Made by a program: the position numbers and the translations under genes. Source: Nissolia schottii (taxonomy: Eukaryota; Streptophyta; Magnoliopsida; Fabales; Fabaceae). Taken from it: 64,000 nucleotides of DNA. This document shows positions 33,028 to 43,318 of the stretch, one piece after another. Where the stretch lies: positions 10,238-74,237 of the forward strand of contig QANU01069409.1 of assembly GCA_003254905.1 (NCBI GenBank), written 5' to 3'. Positions within the stretch are counted from its first letter, which is position 1. The number at the start of each line of letters is the position of its first letter. The notes under the pieces are model-generated. The model did not search any database, had not been told where the DNA came from, and worked only from the letters and a program-made list of their open reading frames with translations.

Positions 33028-33891
33028 TTAAGAAAATATGAATTTGAAAAGGTTAAGGATGATAGAATGATTCAGATCACCAGTAGTGGATCCACTTGAA
33101 TTAATAAGTCCTTCGTTGTGTTGTTCCCCGACTTGGCTCGAGAAGTTACCTGCTCGTTCAACCACTTGACCGACTCCTTTCTCCCCCTGGCGATTATTAC
33201 AGTGAGAACACGCAGAAGGTGACCAGACACCGGTACGACAAGTCCTATCAATAACCTTAAGCAAGTCATCACCAGGGTGTTTAAAAGGACCCTCCACTTC
33301 GATACCAAAACCTTTACCTCCTTTGTTGCGACGAATTTTGGCCGTCACGGAAACACCTAAACTCTTGGTGACATAGTAGTGTGCCAAAGTCACCATGTAA
33401 GCATTTACACAATTGGCTTTCTTCTTCTTCTCTAGCACAAAAAGACCACATCTCTGAGAACAACCATATGAAACAATAGTAGTCTCGATTGAGTAACCCT
33501 CTCTATACCTTGTGTAGGATACCGGGGACCCAGAAGACGAGTCAATGTCCTTTATCCCACCGGAGAGACCATCACGTGCGACCCTTGTGATCTCCAAATA
33601 GAAGTCAGTTTTACTCTCAGGTGAGGAGTCTCCGAACCAGAAACATACGCGCTCGACTCCTTTGCTATCACTGCTTGTTGCCTTGAGATGAAAACCACAA
33701 CTATGCTTTGTTTTCTTACCTGGTTGGTATGTCACACCCCAAACTTCAGTGTTGTCGTTATTTTCCTTCGAGTATCCCATGGAAACCTCAAAAGATTCTC
33801 CCCATCGTGCTACGGTGCCAGTGTCACCGGATTCAAAAGAAGTAGTATCTCTGCCAATGTTTGTGTGAGCACTACAGTATGCGTTTCCCAT
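33028..33891 (-). CDS. Family A member A7: unknown protein with N-myristoylation signal and Gly/Asn tail (287 aa)
   Basis: Intact single-exon frame starting MGNAYCSAHTN, the same length as A6. The C-terminal half, including the linker and the complete tail (FSSQVGEQHNE, GLINSSGSTTGDLNHSI), is nearly identical to A6. Differences cluster in the first 130 residues (for example VCFWFGDSSPE versus AYFELVDSPPE, and KDIDSSSGSPVSY versus KGIRLSSGCPVSY). That region of the domain therefore seems to vary faster, or has exchanged sequence with another copy. TATA box at 34000-34008, palindromic module at 34572-34611. Confidence 0.87.
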   Translation of the reverse strand: MGNAYCSAHTNIGRDTTSFESGDTGTVARWGESFEVSMGYSKENNDNTEVWGVTYQPGKKTKHSCGFHLKATSSDSKGVERVCFWFGDSSPESKTDFYLEITRVARDGLSGGIKDIDSSSGSPVSYTRYREGYSIETTIVSYGCSQRCGLFVLEKKKKANCVNAYMVTLAHYYVTKSLGVSVTAKIRRNKGGKGFGIEVEGPFKHPGDDLLKVIDRTCRTGVWSPSACSHCNNRQGEKGVGQVVERAGNFSSQVGEQHNEGLINSSGSTTGDLNHSIILNLFKFIFS

Positions 33892-34571
33892 TAATCATTA
33901 TATCGATCTATGTATGTATGGCTGGCTATATGCATACAAGGAAGGTTTGGCATGTGATTATGGGTTTTCTTAGTGACCTTCGGGTTGTTCCCACCTTAGT
34001 ATTTATAGACAGGGAACTGTCCTTTAAACTCGAGAAGTGATACATTAATTTATGGGTTATTACTTGTACTCATCTTATCTTAGGTGAGACACGGTGTTGA
34101 CTCACATCTCATTTATTATTGGATGAGATCTTAAAGATATGCCTAATGGTAGATTAAGTTGATGAATTATGTTATTTTATACTCGTTTAATGTAAGATAC
34201 CGTGTCGATTCACATCTCATTCATCATTAGATGACATCTCACTGAGGTGTATAATTATGGATTAATTTGATGAATTATGTTATTTGTACTCATTTTGTGT
34301 GGAATCTCGTGTTGATTCACATATCATCCATCATTAGAAGAGATTTCAATGGAGTGTGGGTTCCATCTAATGATAGATAAAATATGAGTTGATATGATGT
34401 CTTACACAAAATAAGTACAAATAACATTTATCTAATTTATTTGATACAGAGTAATAACATTATTTGCCATAAAATATATAAGAATTTTTCTATAAAATAT
34501 CATGATGTAATGTGTCATCAACCCTTGTTTATTGGAATAAATTCTAAGAGCCAAGATAGCAATGTGAGTGT

Positions 34572-34611
34572 GGCATCAGGCTATAGCAAAAAGATTGGAG
34601 AACCAAATGCC
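34572..34611 (-). promoter_or_regulatory. Conserved upstream palindromic module, A7 copy
   Basis: Same sequence as the A6 copy (GGCATCAGGCTATAGC, AGATTGGAGAACCAAATGCC), about 680 bp upstream of A7. Confidence 0.6.
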
Positions 34612-35117
34612 TTATAATTAAAGATCAAAGTATAAGAAAGCCATATTGGCTCCTCTGTCTATATCCTTCAAAATGAATAAATTAATAGAATAGATTCAAA
34701 GAAACAAAGACAATACTATTCTAATTGACAAGAACAGTGGGTAGGCCATTGCATCAACCATTATTGAGTAAAAGCTTACTAAGCATCTTCATAAATAATA
34801 AAGTGCATGAATATATATATTGAGTGCCCACTTATTTTTCACTTGTCAAAAATGAATTTTGATGAGGTGGATGCTATGATGCCCGTAAATTTGCCTGGCA
34901 TTGGATGCCCTTCATAGTTGGTCAAATTGCGAGAAGACATCTGGCCTAATCTATTATTACAATAATGAATTTGAATGAACTGAATATTTATATTAATTAG
35001 TAAAGGTATTACAATATCCAGAGTTCTTTGTACACCGGATGAATGAGTTCACAAATTAACTAACTATCTAATTGAAGTGTAGCTGTCATAGCAAACTATG
35101 ACTAACAATTAATATGT

Positions 35118-35808
35118 GTTTAATACCGAGCTTCATTATCAACGCCAATGATCTCAGGATAGGAAGAAGGTGGTAGATACCCACTGCAAAGACATGAACT
35201 TCAAGGTTGGGGATCTGGTTTTCCTCAAGTTGCATCCTTACTGGCAACAATCCCTGGCAAAAACATTGAGCTTTAAGCTTGCTAAACGATATTATGGGCC
35301 CTATCAGATACTGAAACGGGTGGGGAAGGTCGCTTACCGCTTGCAGTTGCCAGAATCGAGCCACATCCACCCGGTTTTCCATGTTTCCTTGCTGAAGGAA
35401 CACCATGGCATGCCTCCCACTACCGTTCCCCCTCTTCCCGATCTCTCTGCCATAACACACCCTGTTCCCGCAGCTAAACTAGGTCGTCGTTTTGTCGAGG
35501 TCGACGATGCGCAACGTTTGCAAGTGTTCATCGAGTCGGTTAACCAAAACTGAGGCGATGCTGCATGGGTGGATTGGGAGGATCTATGGCAAATGTGTCC
35601 CCAACTTGATCTTGAGGACAAGATAATTTTGGAACCCGTGGTTGATGATACAAATGATAATGGGGCTGGAAACCCAAGTAGCAACTCAAAGAAAATGGAC
35701 CATGAGAATGGGTCCAATTCTAATGCTGAGGGCGCACTAATGAAGCCCAAAAGTGCAAGGAATAGAAGAGCACCAGCACGGGCCCAAGATTACTACACAA
35801 ATGGGTGA
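35118..35808 (+). pseudogene. Ty3/gypsy chromovirus polyprotein C-terminus
   Basis: Residues read [58 protein letters not shown], the C-terminal part of gypsy integrase. After a TGA comes AWVDWEDLWQMCPQLDLEDK, the chromodomain-type end of chromovirus polyproteins. An Asn/Ser-rich extension ends at 35808. Everything upstream (protease, reverse transcriptase, RNase H, integrase core) is missing. The downstream 35820-36060 may be LTR sequence. The fragment lies between the A7 unit and relic A9. Confidence 0.85.
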
Positions 35809-36059
35809 CGTGGCAAAGTTGTTAGTGAGCAACTCTTAAAGCGTGAACGAGCTAAGATCATAAGCAGAGAAAACTTGTTGAGTGATTTATGCAGTCTACC
35901 CTCACTCAAAGAAGAAATATTCCTTAATATTTCTCATTTTTTCTTTATTGCCTTTCCGTGATTGAATTTAGTACTTTCTCTTATTGAATTACTACATATA
36001 GAAAATCCCAAAACAATCAATACAAAATAGATTTACTTCCCCTTTTATTTCCCATTTCT

Positions 36060-36125
36060 GTACATGTATATACATATGTACCGCCTATTTTACGCCATCA
36101 GTATGTAACTGTAAAGGCTTCCCAT
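36060..36125 (-). pseudogene. Family A relic A9: start region only
   Basis: The minus strand from 36125 reads MGSLYSYILMA followed by a stop, after which similarity is lost. Upstream is a typical Family A promoter (CTATATTAAGGTGGGAACGA around 36268) and the palindromic module at 36405-36447. The locus was therefore a ninth family member whose body has been deleted or replaced by the gypsy fragment. Confidence 0.7.
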
Positions 36126-36175
36126 TAACTATTGTATATTATTATGCACACAAGTAAAGTAAGGTTTCGTATGTA

Positions 36176-36209
<34 letters not shown>

Positions 36210-36240
36210 GTATGTATATGTATGTATATGTATGTATATG
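36176..36240. repeat. (AT)n and (TGTATA)n microsatellite in A9 promoter
   Basis: About 27 bp of AT dinucleotides are followed by four TGTATATGTA-like repeats, between the A9 start relic and its TATA box. Confidence 0.9.
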
Positions 36241-36404
36241 TTAGGGACCTTGGTTCGTTCCCACCTTAATATAGACAGCGAAATGTACTTCTGGAAACAT
36301 GTGAATTTTTCTATGAATAACATTTTCTAGATGCATCAATACTCTTTTGTTGGATTCAATCCAAAGAGCCATGATAGAATATAGTATATAATTTTTTGGC
36401 AATG

Positions 36405-36447
36405 TGGGTGTCACTATATAGCGAAGATTATTGGAGAATCAGATGCC
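36405..36447 (-). promoter_or_regulatory. Conserved upstream palindromic module, A9 copy
   Basis: GGGTGTCACTATATAGCGAA followed by GATTATTGGAGAATCAGATGCC. The right arm is perfect and the left arm decayed. It survives although the gene body is gone. Flanking GGCAATGTGGG and TTGGCTCCTCTC are also shared. Confidence 0.6.
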
Positions 36448-37199
36448 TAATAGAATTACTAAAGGAGATCAAAGGGAAGAAAGCCATGTCTTGGCTCCTC
36501 TCATGTACATATCCTTCGAAATGAATAAAAAGAATAGAATCAAGAGGGGGGGGGGGAGAACGAAGATAACACTTTCTAAATTCTAATCGACTAGAACATT
36601 TCTAATTTCTAATGGCTAGAACAATACGGGTGGGCCCTTGCATCAACCATTATTGATTAAAAGCTCACTAAGCATCTTCGTAAAGTAGAATCTGATCCAT
36701 TCGTCGAAATAACTCTTTCCCCTTGGACCCAGGAAATTCTTTTGAACCTTTGTATAGGATTTTGTTTTACAACCCCTCACACGTGCACGGACACGATGTC
36801 AATGTTTGTTTCTCTGTTGCATAATGTTTATTTATTTACTTTGTAATGTTTGTTTCTCTATTAGATAGCTATTGAGTGACTGTTTTTGAGATGTACAAAT
36901 AATATTTTTGTTTTAATTTTGTAGGGAAAGAAAAGGAAAGTAAAGAGATTGAGAAGTTTAATGGTATTTGAAAGCTTTAAATTTAGAATGGGATGATTTA
37001 TAAAGGGGTTAAGAAATCCCCCCAAATCTCTCCAAAACCTTTTATTTTGAGTTTCTCATTTTACGGGGTTTTAGAATAATTCTTTTAAATTACTTTACCA
37101 TTCTTAATTAATTTTGTAAGTAAAAAATTATAGGGAAACAAAATTTTAGGAAAACAGTCCCTGTAAAATTAAAAAAAATTGTGTTTGATCCCCGAATTT

Positions 37200-38692
37200 T
37201 TTTTGTTAGGAATTAGCCCCTTAATGGGGTCGCCAAAATTGGCAATGCAACAAGAGATAAAAAGAGACTTGTGAAGGAATGATGGTATATAGAACGATAA
37301 TATAATTGCATGAACACAATCGGTCGCTGATGGATATATTCACGACCCAATGTAATAGAATGTGTGGTCAATCAACATAGTCGCAATAGGAAAACTATTT
37401 ATGTTTGATTTCAATAATGGCGACAGAAACAAATCTTGGGAGGAATATAAGGTCTTTTGTTGACGATGCTTCCCCTTCCCCCGCCCTGTGGTCTGGCAGC
37501 TTTGGTCGTGGCCGCTGCATGCGTGGTTTGTCGTCTCCCATCACCTCAGCTCCTATGGCTGCCACCATGGCCTCAGAAGATTCTACACACGTGAGTTGCA
37601 AACTCACCGTCGTCTGAACCGCCTCTGCTATGGCTGTGAATTTTGCGACGCCATCTTCTTGATCTGGTATCTCTTCTTGTGGCGCCATCACCGTCGTAAC
37701 TTTCAGATCTGGAGGCTCCGGTGGTGGTTTCCGCCATTCTCTCTATGGAAAAGCTGAGGGTGGATCTATATTATACAGACTCAAATTTGGTTCAAGTAAG
37801 TCTAAATTTACCTCCTTTGATACCTGAATTTCTGTAATTCCATCTGCTTCTGCTTGAATTTTTGGATCTGTGAGCGCTTCAATTCTGGATCTGTTACTGT
37901 TGAATTGAATTTTGCCTCTAGATTGCTTTGAACTTTTGTCTGTGCCTTTGCTAGAATTTTCGCTTATGATTCTGGTAGCATTAATTGGCTTTGTAATTCT
38001 GATCACAAATCTGCCACTGTTTCTTCCTAATCAATTTCCCACTCTGAAACTTGCTTCTGTGAAATCTCTAGCAGAATGGGACTGAAATCCAGTTGGTAGC
38101 ATTGGAGGAAGGATACTTCAAAAGTGAGCCACTCCGCTCCCGGATTGCGCCACCTCCATAGAGTGAACCATGTTCGAACTTGACCGGTCACTCCGTCTGC
38201 AGCCTCCAGCAACCTCTGCAACTTCGGCATTCCTTTGGCCTTCTAAAACTTTGACACACAAAGGATCCACTAGTAGCCGATCTCACCATCGAACACTAGC
38301 AGATTGGCACCTAGCAGAATACGGCTTGAGGTCTCCGAACCACCATGAGAGGCGGTAACCACTTGCATAGTGGTCAATAAGAGCGCCATTTGTAATGAAG
38401 TGAAATTGGCATAGACAGATTAGGGAGAATAATGCTATATTTTTTGTATATTTTCTGTAATATGGAGTAAGACTTACAATTGAAAGGATAGGATAGTGGT
38501 GGAAAAATCTTCCTAAGGAGAAAGATGATCCACAAGAGAAACTAAAGAAATCCTAGAGAGAGGTAGGATTAGACCAAATACAATTTCCATACCCTCTTTA
38601 CAAGTCATAACCCTTATTTATAATATCCTAGTCTCTAATTGGACTAATTGAGTTATTGGGTCTATAACCCATTCCTACTTGTTACAACCTGG
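37200..38692 (-). mobile_element. Probable LTR-element 5' end and leader (degenerate)
   Basis: On the minus strand the segment starts TGTAACAAGTAGGAATGGG at about 38692 and has a TATA box (TATTATAAATAAGGG near 38620), a CT-rich leader and a possible primer-binding region (ACAAATGGCGCTC near 38390). Further down are only broken frames rich in Glu, Ser and Asn (37395-38006) without a recognisable gag. It joins the flank of A8 where A6 and A7 have other sequence. Confidence 0.4.
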
Positions 38693-38739
38693 CTAGAGGG
38701 GGAACATTCTACACACATACTTCACCCATGCTTAACAAA

Positions 38740-39591
38740 TTATGAATTAAAAATGTTAATGATGATAGAATGATTCAGATCACCATTAGTGTATCCACTT
38801 GAATTAATAAGTCCTTCGTGGTGTTGTTCGCCGACTGTGCTCGATAAGATACCTGCTCGTTCAACCACTTGACCGACTCCTTCCTCCCCCCGGCGATTAT
38901 TACAGTGACAACACGCAGAAGGTGACCATACACCGGTACCACGAGTCTGATCAATAACCTTACGCACGTCATCACCAGGGTGTTTAAAAGGACCCTCCAC
39001 TTCAATACCAAAACCTTTACCTCCTTTGTTGCGACGAATTTTGGCCGTCACGGAAAGACCTAAACTCTTGGTGACATAGTAGTGTGCCAAAGTCACCATG
39101 TAAGCATTTACACAATTGGTTTTTTTCATCTTCTCTAGCACAAAAAGACCACCTCTCTGTGAACTGCCATATGAAACAATAGTAGTCTCTATTGAGTAAC
39201 CCTCTTGATACCTTGTGTAGGATACCGGGCACCCAGAAGGAAGTCTAATGCCCTTTATCCCACCGGAGAGACCATCAAGTGCGACCCTTGTGATCTCCAA
39301 ATTGAATTCAGTTTTACTCTCAGGTGAGGAGTCTACGAACGCGAAATCTGCGCGCTCGACTCCGTTGCTATCACTGCTTGTTGCCTTGAGATGAAAACCG
39401 CAACCATGCTTCGTTTCCTTACCTGGTTTGTATGTCACGCCCCAAAATTCAGTGTTATCAATATTTTGCTTCCGGTATTCCATGGAAACCTCTAAAGGTT
39501 CTCCCCATCGTGCTACGGTGCCAGTGGGGCCGGTTTCAAAAATAGTATCTCTGCCACGGTTGGTGTGAGCACTACTGTATGCGTTTCCCAT
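38740..39591 (-). CDS. Family A member A8: unknown protein with N-myristoylation signal and Gly/Asn tail (283 aa)
   Basis: Intact single-exon frame starting MGNAYSSAHTN (Gly2, Ser6). The domain blocks are ARWGEPLEV, EFWGVTYKPGKETK, ITRVALDGLSGG, CPVSYTRYQEGY, ETTIVSYGSS and GFGIEVEGPFKHPGDD. The tail reads GQVVERAGILSSTVGEQHHE, then GLINSSGYTNGDLNHSI, so the second Ser/Phe position has changed (ILSS instead of NFSS). It is close to A6 and A7. TATA box at 39702-39709. The upstream module would fall where the assembly gap and TRIM insertion lie and is not visible. Confidence 0.86.
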   Translation of the reverse strand: MGNAYSSAHTNRGRDTIFETGPTGTVARWGEPLEVSMEYRKQNIDNTEFWGVTYKPGKETKHGCGFHLKATSSDSNGVERADFAFVDSSPESKTEFNLEITRVALDGLSGGIKGIRLPSGCPVSYTRYQEGYSIETTIVSYGSSQRGGLFVLEKMKKTNCVNAYMVTLAHYYVTKSLGLSVTAKIRRNKGGKGFGIEVEGPFKHPGDDVRKVIDQTRGTGVWSPSACCHCNNRRGEEGVGQVVERAGILSSTVGEQHHEGLINSSGYTNGDLNHSIIINIFNS

Positions 39592-39964
39592 TAATTATTA
39601 TATCGATCTGTGTATGGCTGGCTATATGCAAACAAGGAAGGTTTAATTTGGTATGTGATTATGTGTTTTCTTGGGGACCTTCGGCTTGTTCCCACCTTAG
39701 GATTTATAGACAGGGCACTGTCCTTTAAACTCGAGAAGTGATACATTAATTTATGGGTTATTATTTGTATTCATCTTATCTTAGGTGAGATACTATGTTG
39801 ACTCTCATCTTAATGATATGCCTAATGGTGGATTAATTTGATGAGTTATGTTATTTTATACTCGTTTAATTTAAGATATCATGTCGATTCATATCTCATT
39901 CATCATTAGATGAGATTCCACTGAGGTGTCTAATGATGGATTAATTTGATGAATTATGTTATTT

Positions 39965-40266
39965 CACTACAAGAAAGTTGTCTATTACAGTCAATGTATT
40001 ACCGTCGGCAAATTCTAGAAAACCGCCGGTAACCGGGTTAATCAAAGAAAACCAGGAATTTACTCACAATTGAACTGGTTTTCGGCTATTTCTGCCAACA
40101 GAAATTATCGTCGGTTTGGTAAAATCGACGCTAATATGTTAGCATCGACCTCTTCACCGGCCGCCCAATGACTGACACTAATTGTGACGGAAACGCAAAA
40201 AACCGACGGTAAGCCGGTGAAAATCCGACAGAAACGCCACCAGAAATAGATTGTTTTCTGGTAGTG
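39965..40266. mobile_element. 302-bp non-autonomous CACTA element, target duplication TTT
   Basis: It starts CACTACAAGAAAGTTGTC and ends TTTTCTGGTAGTG. The flanking TTT at 39962-39964 and 40267-40269 is a 3-bp duplication as expected for CACTA elements. The A6 and A7 units keep the uninterrupted TTATTTGTACTCATT. Internal ACCGTCGG/ACCGACGGT motifs resemble those of the 10.4-kb CACTA element in this window, a possible source of transposase. Confidence 0.92.
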
Positions 40267-40577
40267 TTTGTACTCATTCTGTGTGGAATATCGTGCTGAT
40301 TCACATATCATCCATCATTAAAAGAGATTTCAATAGAGAGTGCGGCATATTGAGATTCCATCTAACGATAAATAAAATGTGAAATGAGATGATGTCTTAC
40401 ACAAAATAAATACAAATAACGTTTATCTAATTTATTAGATACATAGTAATTAATAACATTATTTGCTATAAAATATATAAGAATTTTTCTATAAAATATC
40501 ATGATGTAATGTGTCAACCTTGGTTTATTGGAATAAATTCTAAGAGCCAAGATAGAATATATATATATATATATATA

Positions 40578-40684
40578 NNNNNNNNNNNNNNNNNNNNNNN
40601 NNNNNNNNNNNNNNNNNNNNNNNNNNNNNNNNNNNNNNNNNNNNNNNNNNNNNNNNNNNNNNNNNNNNNNNNNNNNNNNNNNNN
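40578..40684. other. Assembly gap (N)
   Basis: A run of 107 unknown bases directly after an (AT)n tract and directly before the TRIM element. Confidence 1.
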
Positions 40685-41593
40685 TGTTAAGAATAATTTA
40701 TGTTAATGATTTAATTTGATTGATTTAATTTAATTATAATCTTTTAAATTGATTGTAATTTATTTTTGGCCGTTATGTTTTGGTCATTGAGTCTTCAGCC
40801 TATAAATGGACTCAGCCTCCTATGTAAAGAAGCACAACAACTCTCAGATAATATAATTATTATTTTTCTATTATCTATCTTTCTCCTATATTTTCTGGTG
40901 TCCCATTTATCTGTTTCTCCATGATGTTTAACATGGTATCAGAGCCATGGTTCCCACCTTGAACCCATATTCCCGCTTCCGCCAATTTTTCCCTTAACCG
41001 CCTCCACATAATCTTGATGTTGGCTTAATCTGCCTCCGTGTAGTCTCGATTGTTGCCTATCGTTGTTGCTTTTGCTAGTTCTGCCTAGCTCTCAATGTTG
41101 CCTTTGTTGGTTCCGCCCAACTCCTGATGTTGCTTCGTTGTTGCCTTCGCTGGTTCTGCCCAGCCACTGTTGTCTTTGTTATTTCCGCCCAGTCATTGTT
41201 GCCTTCACTGGTTCTGCCCAGCCATTACTGTCTTCACTGGTTCCGCCCAGCCTTTGTTGCCTCCGTTTTGTTGGTTCAGCTCCATTCAGCCCTCCGTTGA
41301 ACGATGACAAGCTTAAAGCTCGGGGAGCTTTAGCTTGAGGGAGGATGTTAAGAATAATTTATGTTAATGATTTGATTTGATTGATTTAATTTAATTATAA
41401 TCTTTTAAATTGATTGTAATTTATTTTTTGCCGTTGTTTTTTGGTCGTTGAGTCTTCAGCCTATAAATAGGCTCAACCTCCTATGTAAAGAAACACAACA
41501 ACTCTCAGATAATGAAATTGTTATTTTTCTGTTATTTATCTTTCTCCTATATTTTCTGGGTCCCATTTATCTATTTCTCCACGATGTTTAACA
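40685..41593 (+). mobile_element. TRIM (terminal-repeat retrotransposon in miniature), 909 bp
   Basis: Two near-identical LTRs (40685-40933 and 41346-41593) begin TGTTAAGAATAATTTATG and end GATGTTTAACA. Immediately after the first is TGGTATCAGAGCC, complementary to the 3' end of initiator methionine tRNA (primer-binding site). Before the second is a purine-rich TTGAGGGAGGA (polypurine tract). The 412-bp interior has no protein domain but contains repeats of GGTTCTGCCCAGCC type, so open frames in it are by-products. The target duplication cannot be checked because the left flank is the gap. Confidence 0.93.
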
Positions 41594-41818
41594 TTCATAA
41601 ATAATAAAGTGCATGAATATATATATTGAGTGCCAACTTATTTTTCACTTGTCAAAAATGAATTTTGATAAGGTGATGCTATGATGCCTGTAAATTTGCC
41701 TGGCATTGGATGCCCTTCACAGTTGGTCAAATTGCAAGAAGACATCTGGCCTAATCTATTATTACAATAATGAATTTGAATGAAATGAGTATTTATATTG
41801 ACTAGTAAAGGTATTACA

Positions 41819-43318
41819 TGTCATCCAACGCTGTCGAACAATGGTCCGACGTTGTCCGACGGTGGTCCATCGTCGTCCGACTATGGTTTGTCGCTTGTTT
41901 GGGCAGTGGTTCATCATCATTGGGGCGATGGCCCGTTGCCAATCGGGTGGTGGTCAGACGCCGACTGAGGGGTGGTGTTAACTTAGGGTACGAGGTTTGG
42001 GGATATTTGGTCTTTTCATGTGTCAAAACATTCCAATCCCATAGGAATCCAACAATCCCATGGGGGAGGTGGAAATGAAAATTGTCTAATTTTCATTCTC
42101 GGGAATACAAGTTACCCAAGAATGTTTTTTAAAATATTGAACCAAATATAAGAATATTGCATTCCCATGGCCACATTCTTGGGAATGTGAGAAGATTTTG
42201 CAAATCATACGCCCTTAATGCCAATGCCAAATGGACTCGGGTGTCGGTCCATGGCAGAGTATAAAGCATCAAATAATTTGCTGAATGATGGATATAAATT
42301 ACTAGTCCGCGGTATGGCTTACTTTTCACAAATTTGAACAGGAGTGACAAGCAGTGTTGTTTGGATCATTTCAAGAGGTGTAGACACTTTGACATACCTC
42401 TCACAATACGTCGTGCGCCCACTTGCAAGAATGGATGTGCTGCTCATGCTAATAGCTTTTAATTTGGTATTTCAAAAATTATATTAGTCGCAATGAGATT
42501 TGAACCTAAAATCTCGTACATACTACTTAAACCTCTCACCACTAGATCAATCATAATGGTTTTGCTAATAGTTTGTTTGATAACTTTTCTTGTTCTATTT
42601 TAATAACATAAAAAAAATGCCCCTGTTGGATCATTATTCGCATGTTTTTGTTTGTTGAAAACATTGAACTTGTTATGATACTAATGAGAAGAGGATTAGG
42701 TAAGAGTAATAGAGAAGATAGCGAGAAAGAATAAATTATTGATAATATTAATAATCACAAAAATGTGTCATATAATGAGCACCTAATGATTTATTTATAG
42801 ATTAAACGTGTGATATACAAATTATATTAGATCCTAACTGATTTAAAATAATTATGGATATCCATCTAATAATATTTTAATAACACTCACCTTGGATGTC
42901 CATCTAGAATATGCCTTGTTAAAACATTACTAAGAAAAATTCATTGGGAAAAAAACCTTGGTGAAGTAAAAAAGATTATTAATATCTTCGTGGAACTGCC
43001 TCATTAAAACTCTTATCAAGGAAAATCTAGTAGAATAAAAGCCTTGATAAAGAAAAATAGAACAATCTTTTTCCCCTCTTAGGAATGTTATTTCAAGTCT
43101 CAAACTCAAGCATTCCGAGTCTTGTATATCTGCTTATCGAATTGTTGAATGAACAAAATTGTTGAATATTTGTATCATCATTCTATTGAAGACCATGCGT
43201 GTAAAAGAGCCTTTGTTGAATATGTTTAATTATAGCTCCTTTAATGCATCATTCCTTGTGCATTGCAATTATTTCTCCATAATTTGAAAAAGGTGAAACT
43301 ATAGCCTATTTTGTAAAT
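41819..43318. other. Non-coding region with degenerate repeats
   Basis: No gene is supported. 41820-41990 has repeated GTCCGACGGTGGTC-like text. 42020-42190 holds GGGAATG/CATTCCC motifs in both orientations, suggesting a decayed inverted-repeat element. 42900-43080 has the CCTTGTTAAAACATTAC / CCTCATTAAAACTC pattern that occurs in plant copia-related repeats. Confidence 0.4.

Larger units (their letters stand above)
32325..35117. repeat. Duplicated A7 unit
   Basis: It matches 8769-11937 on both sides of A7. It lacks the MITE of the A6 unit and the mini-CACTA and TRIM insertions of the A8 unit, so it gives the empty sites for all three. The match to the A6 unit ends near 35117, where gypsy integrase sequence starts. 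Confidence 0.85.
38695..41818. repeat. Duplicated A8 unit
   Basis: It matches the A6 and A7 units through the gene, promoter and upstream sequence. Two extra insertions (mini-CACTA 39965-40266, TRIM 40685-41593) and the gap interrupt it. The shared sequence resumes at 41594 (TTCATAAATAATAAAGTGC) and continues to about 41818, matching the A7 unit from 34787 to about 35015. Confidence 0.8.

Noticed and set aside
41063..41338. 91-codon frame in the TRIM interior
   Set aside because: It translates the GGTTCTGCCCAGCC-type repeat, has no domain and lies between LTR, primer site and polypurine tract.
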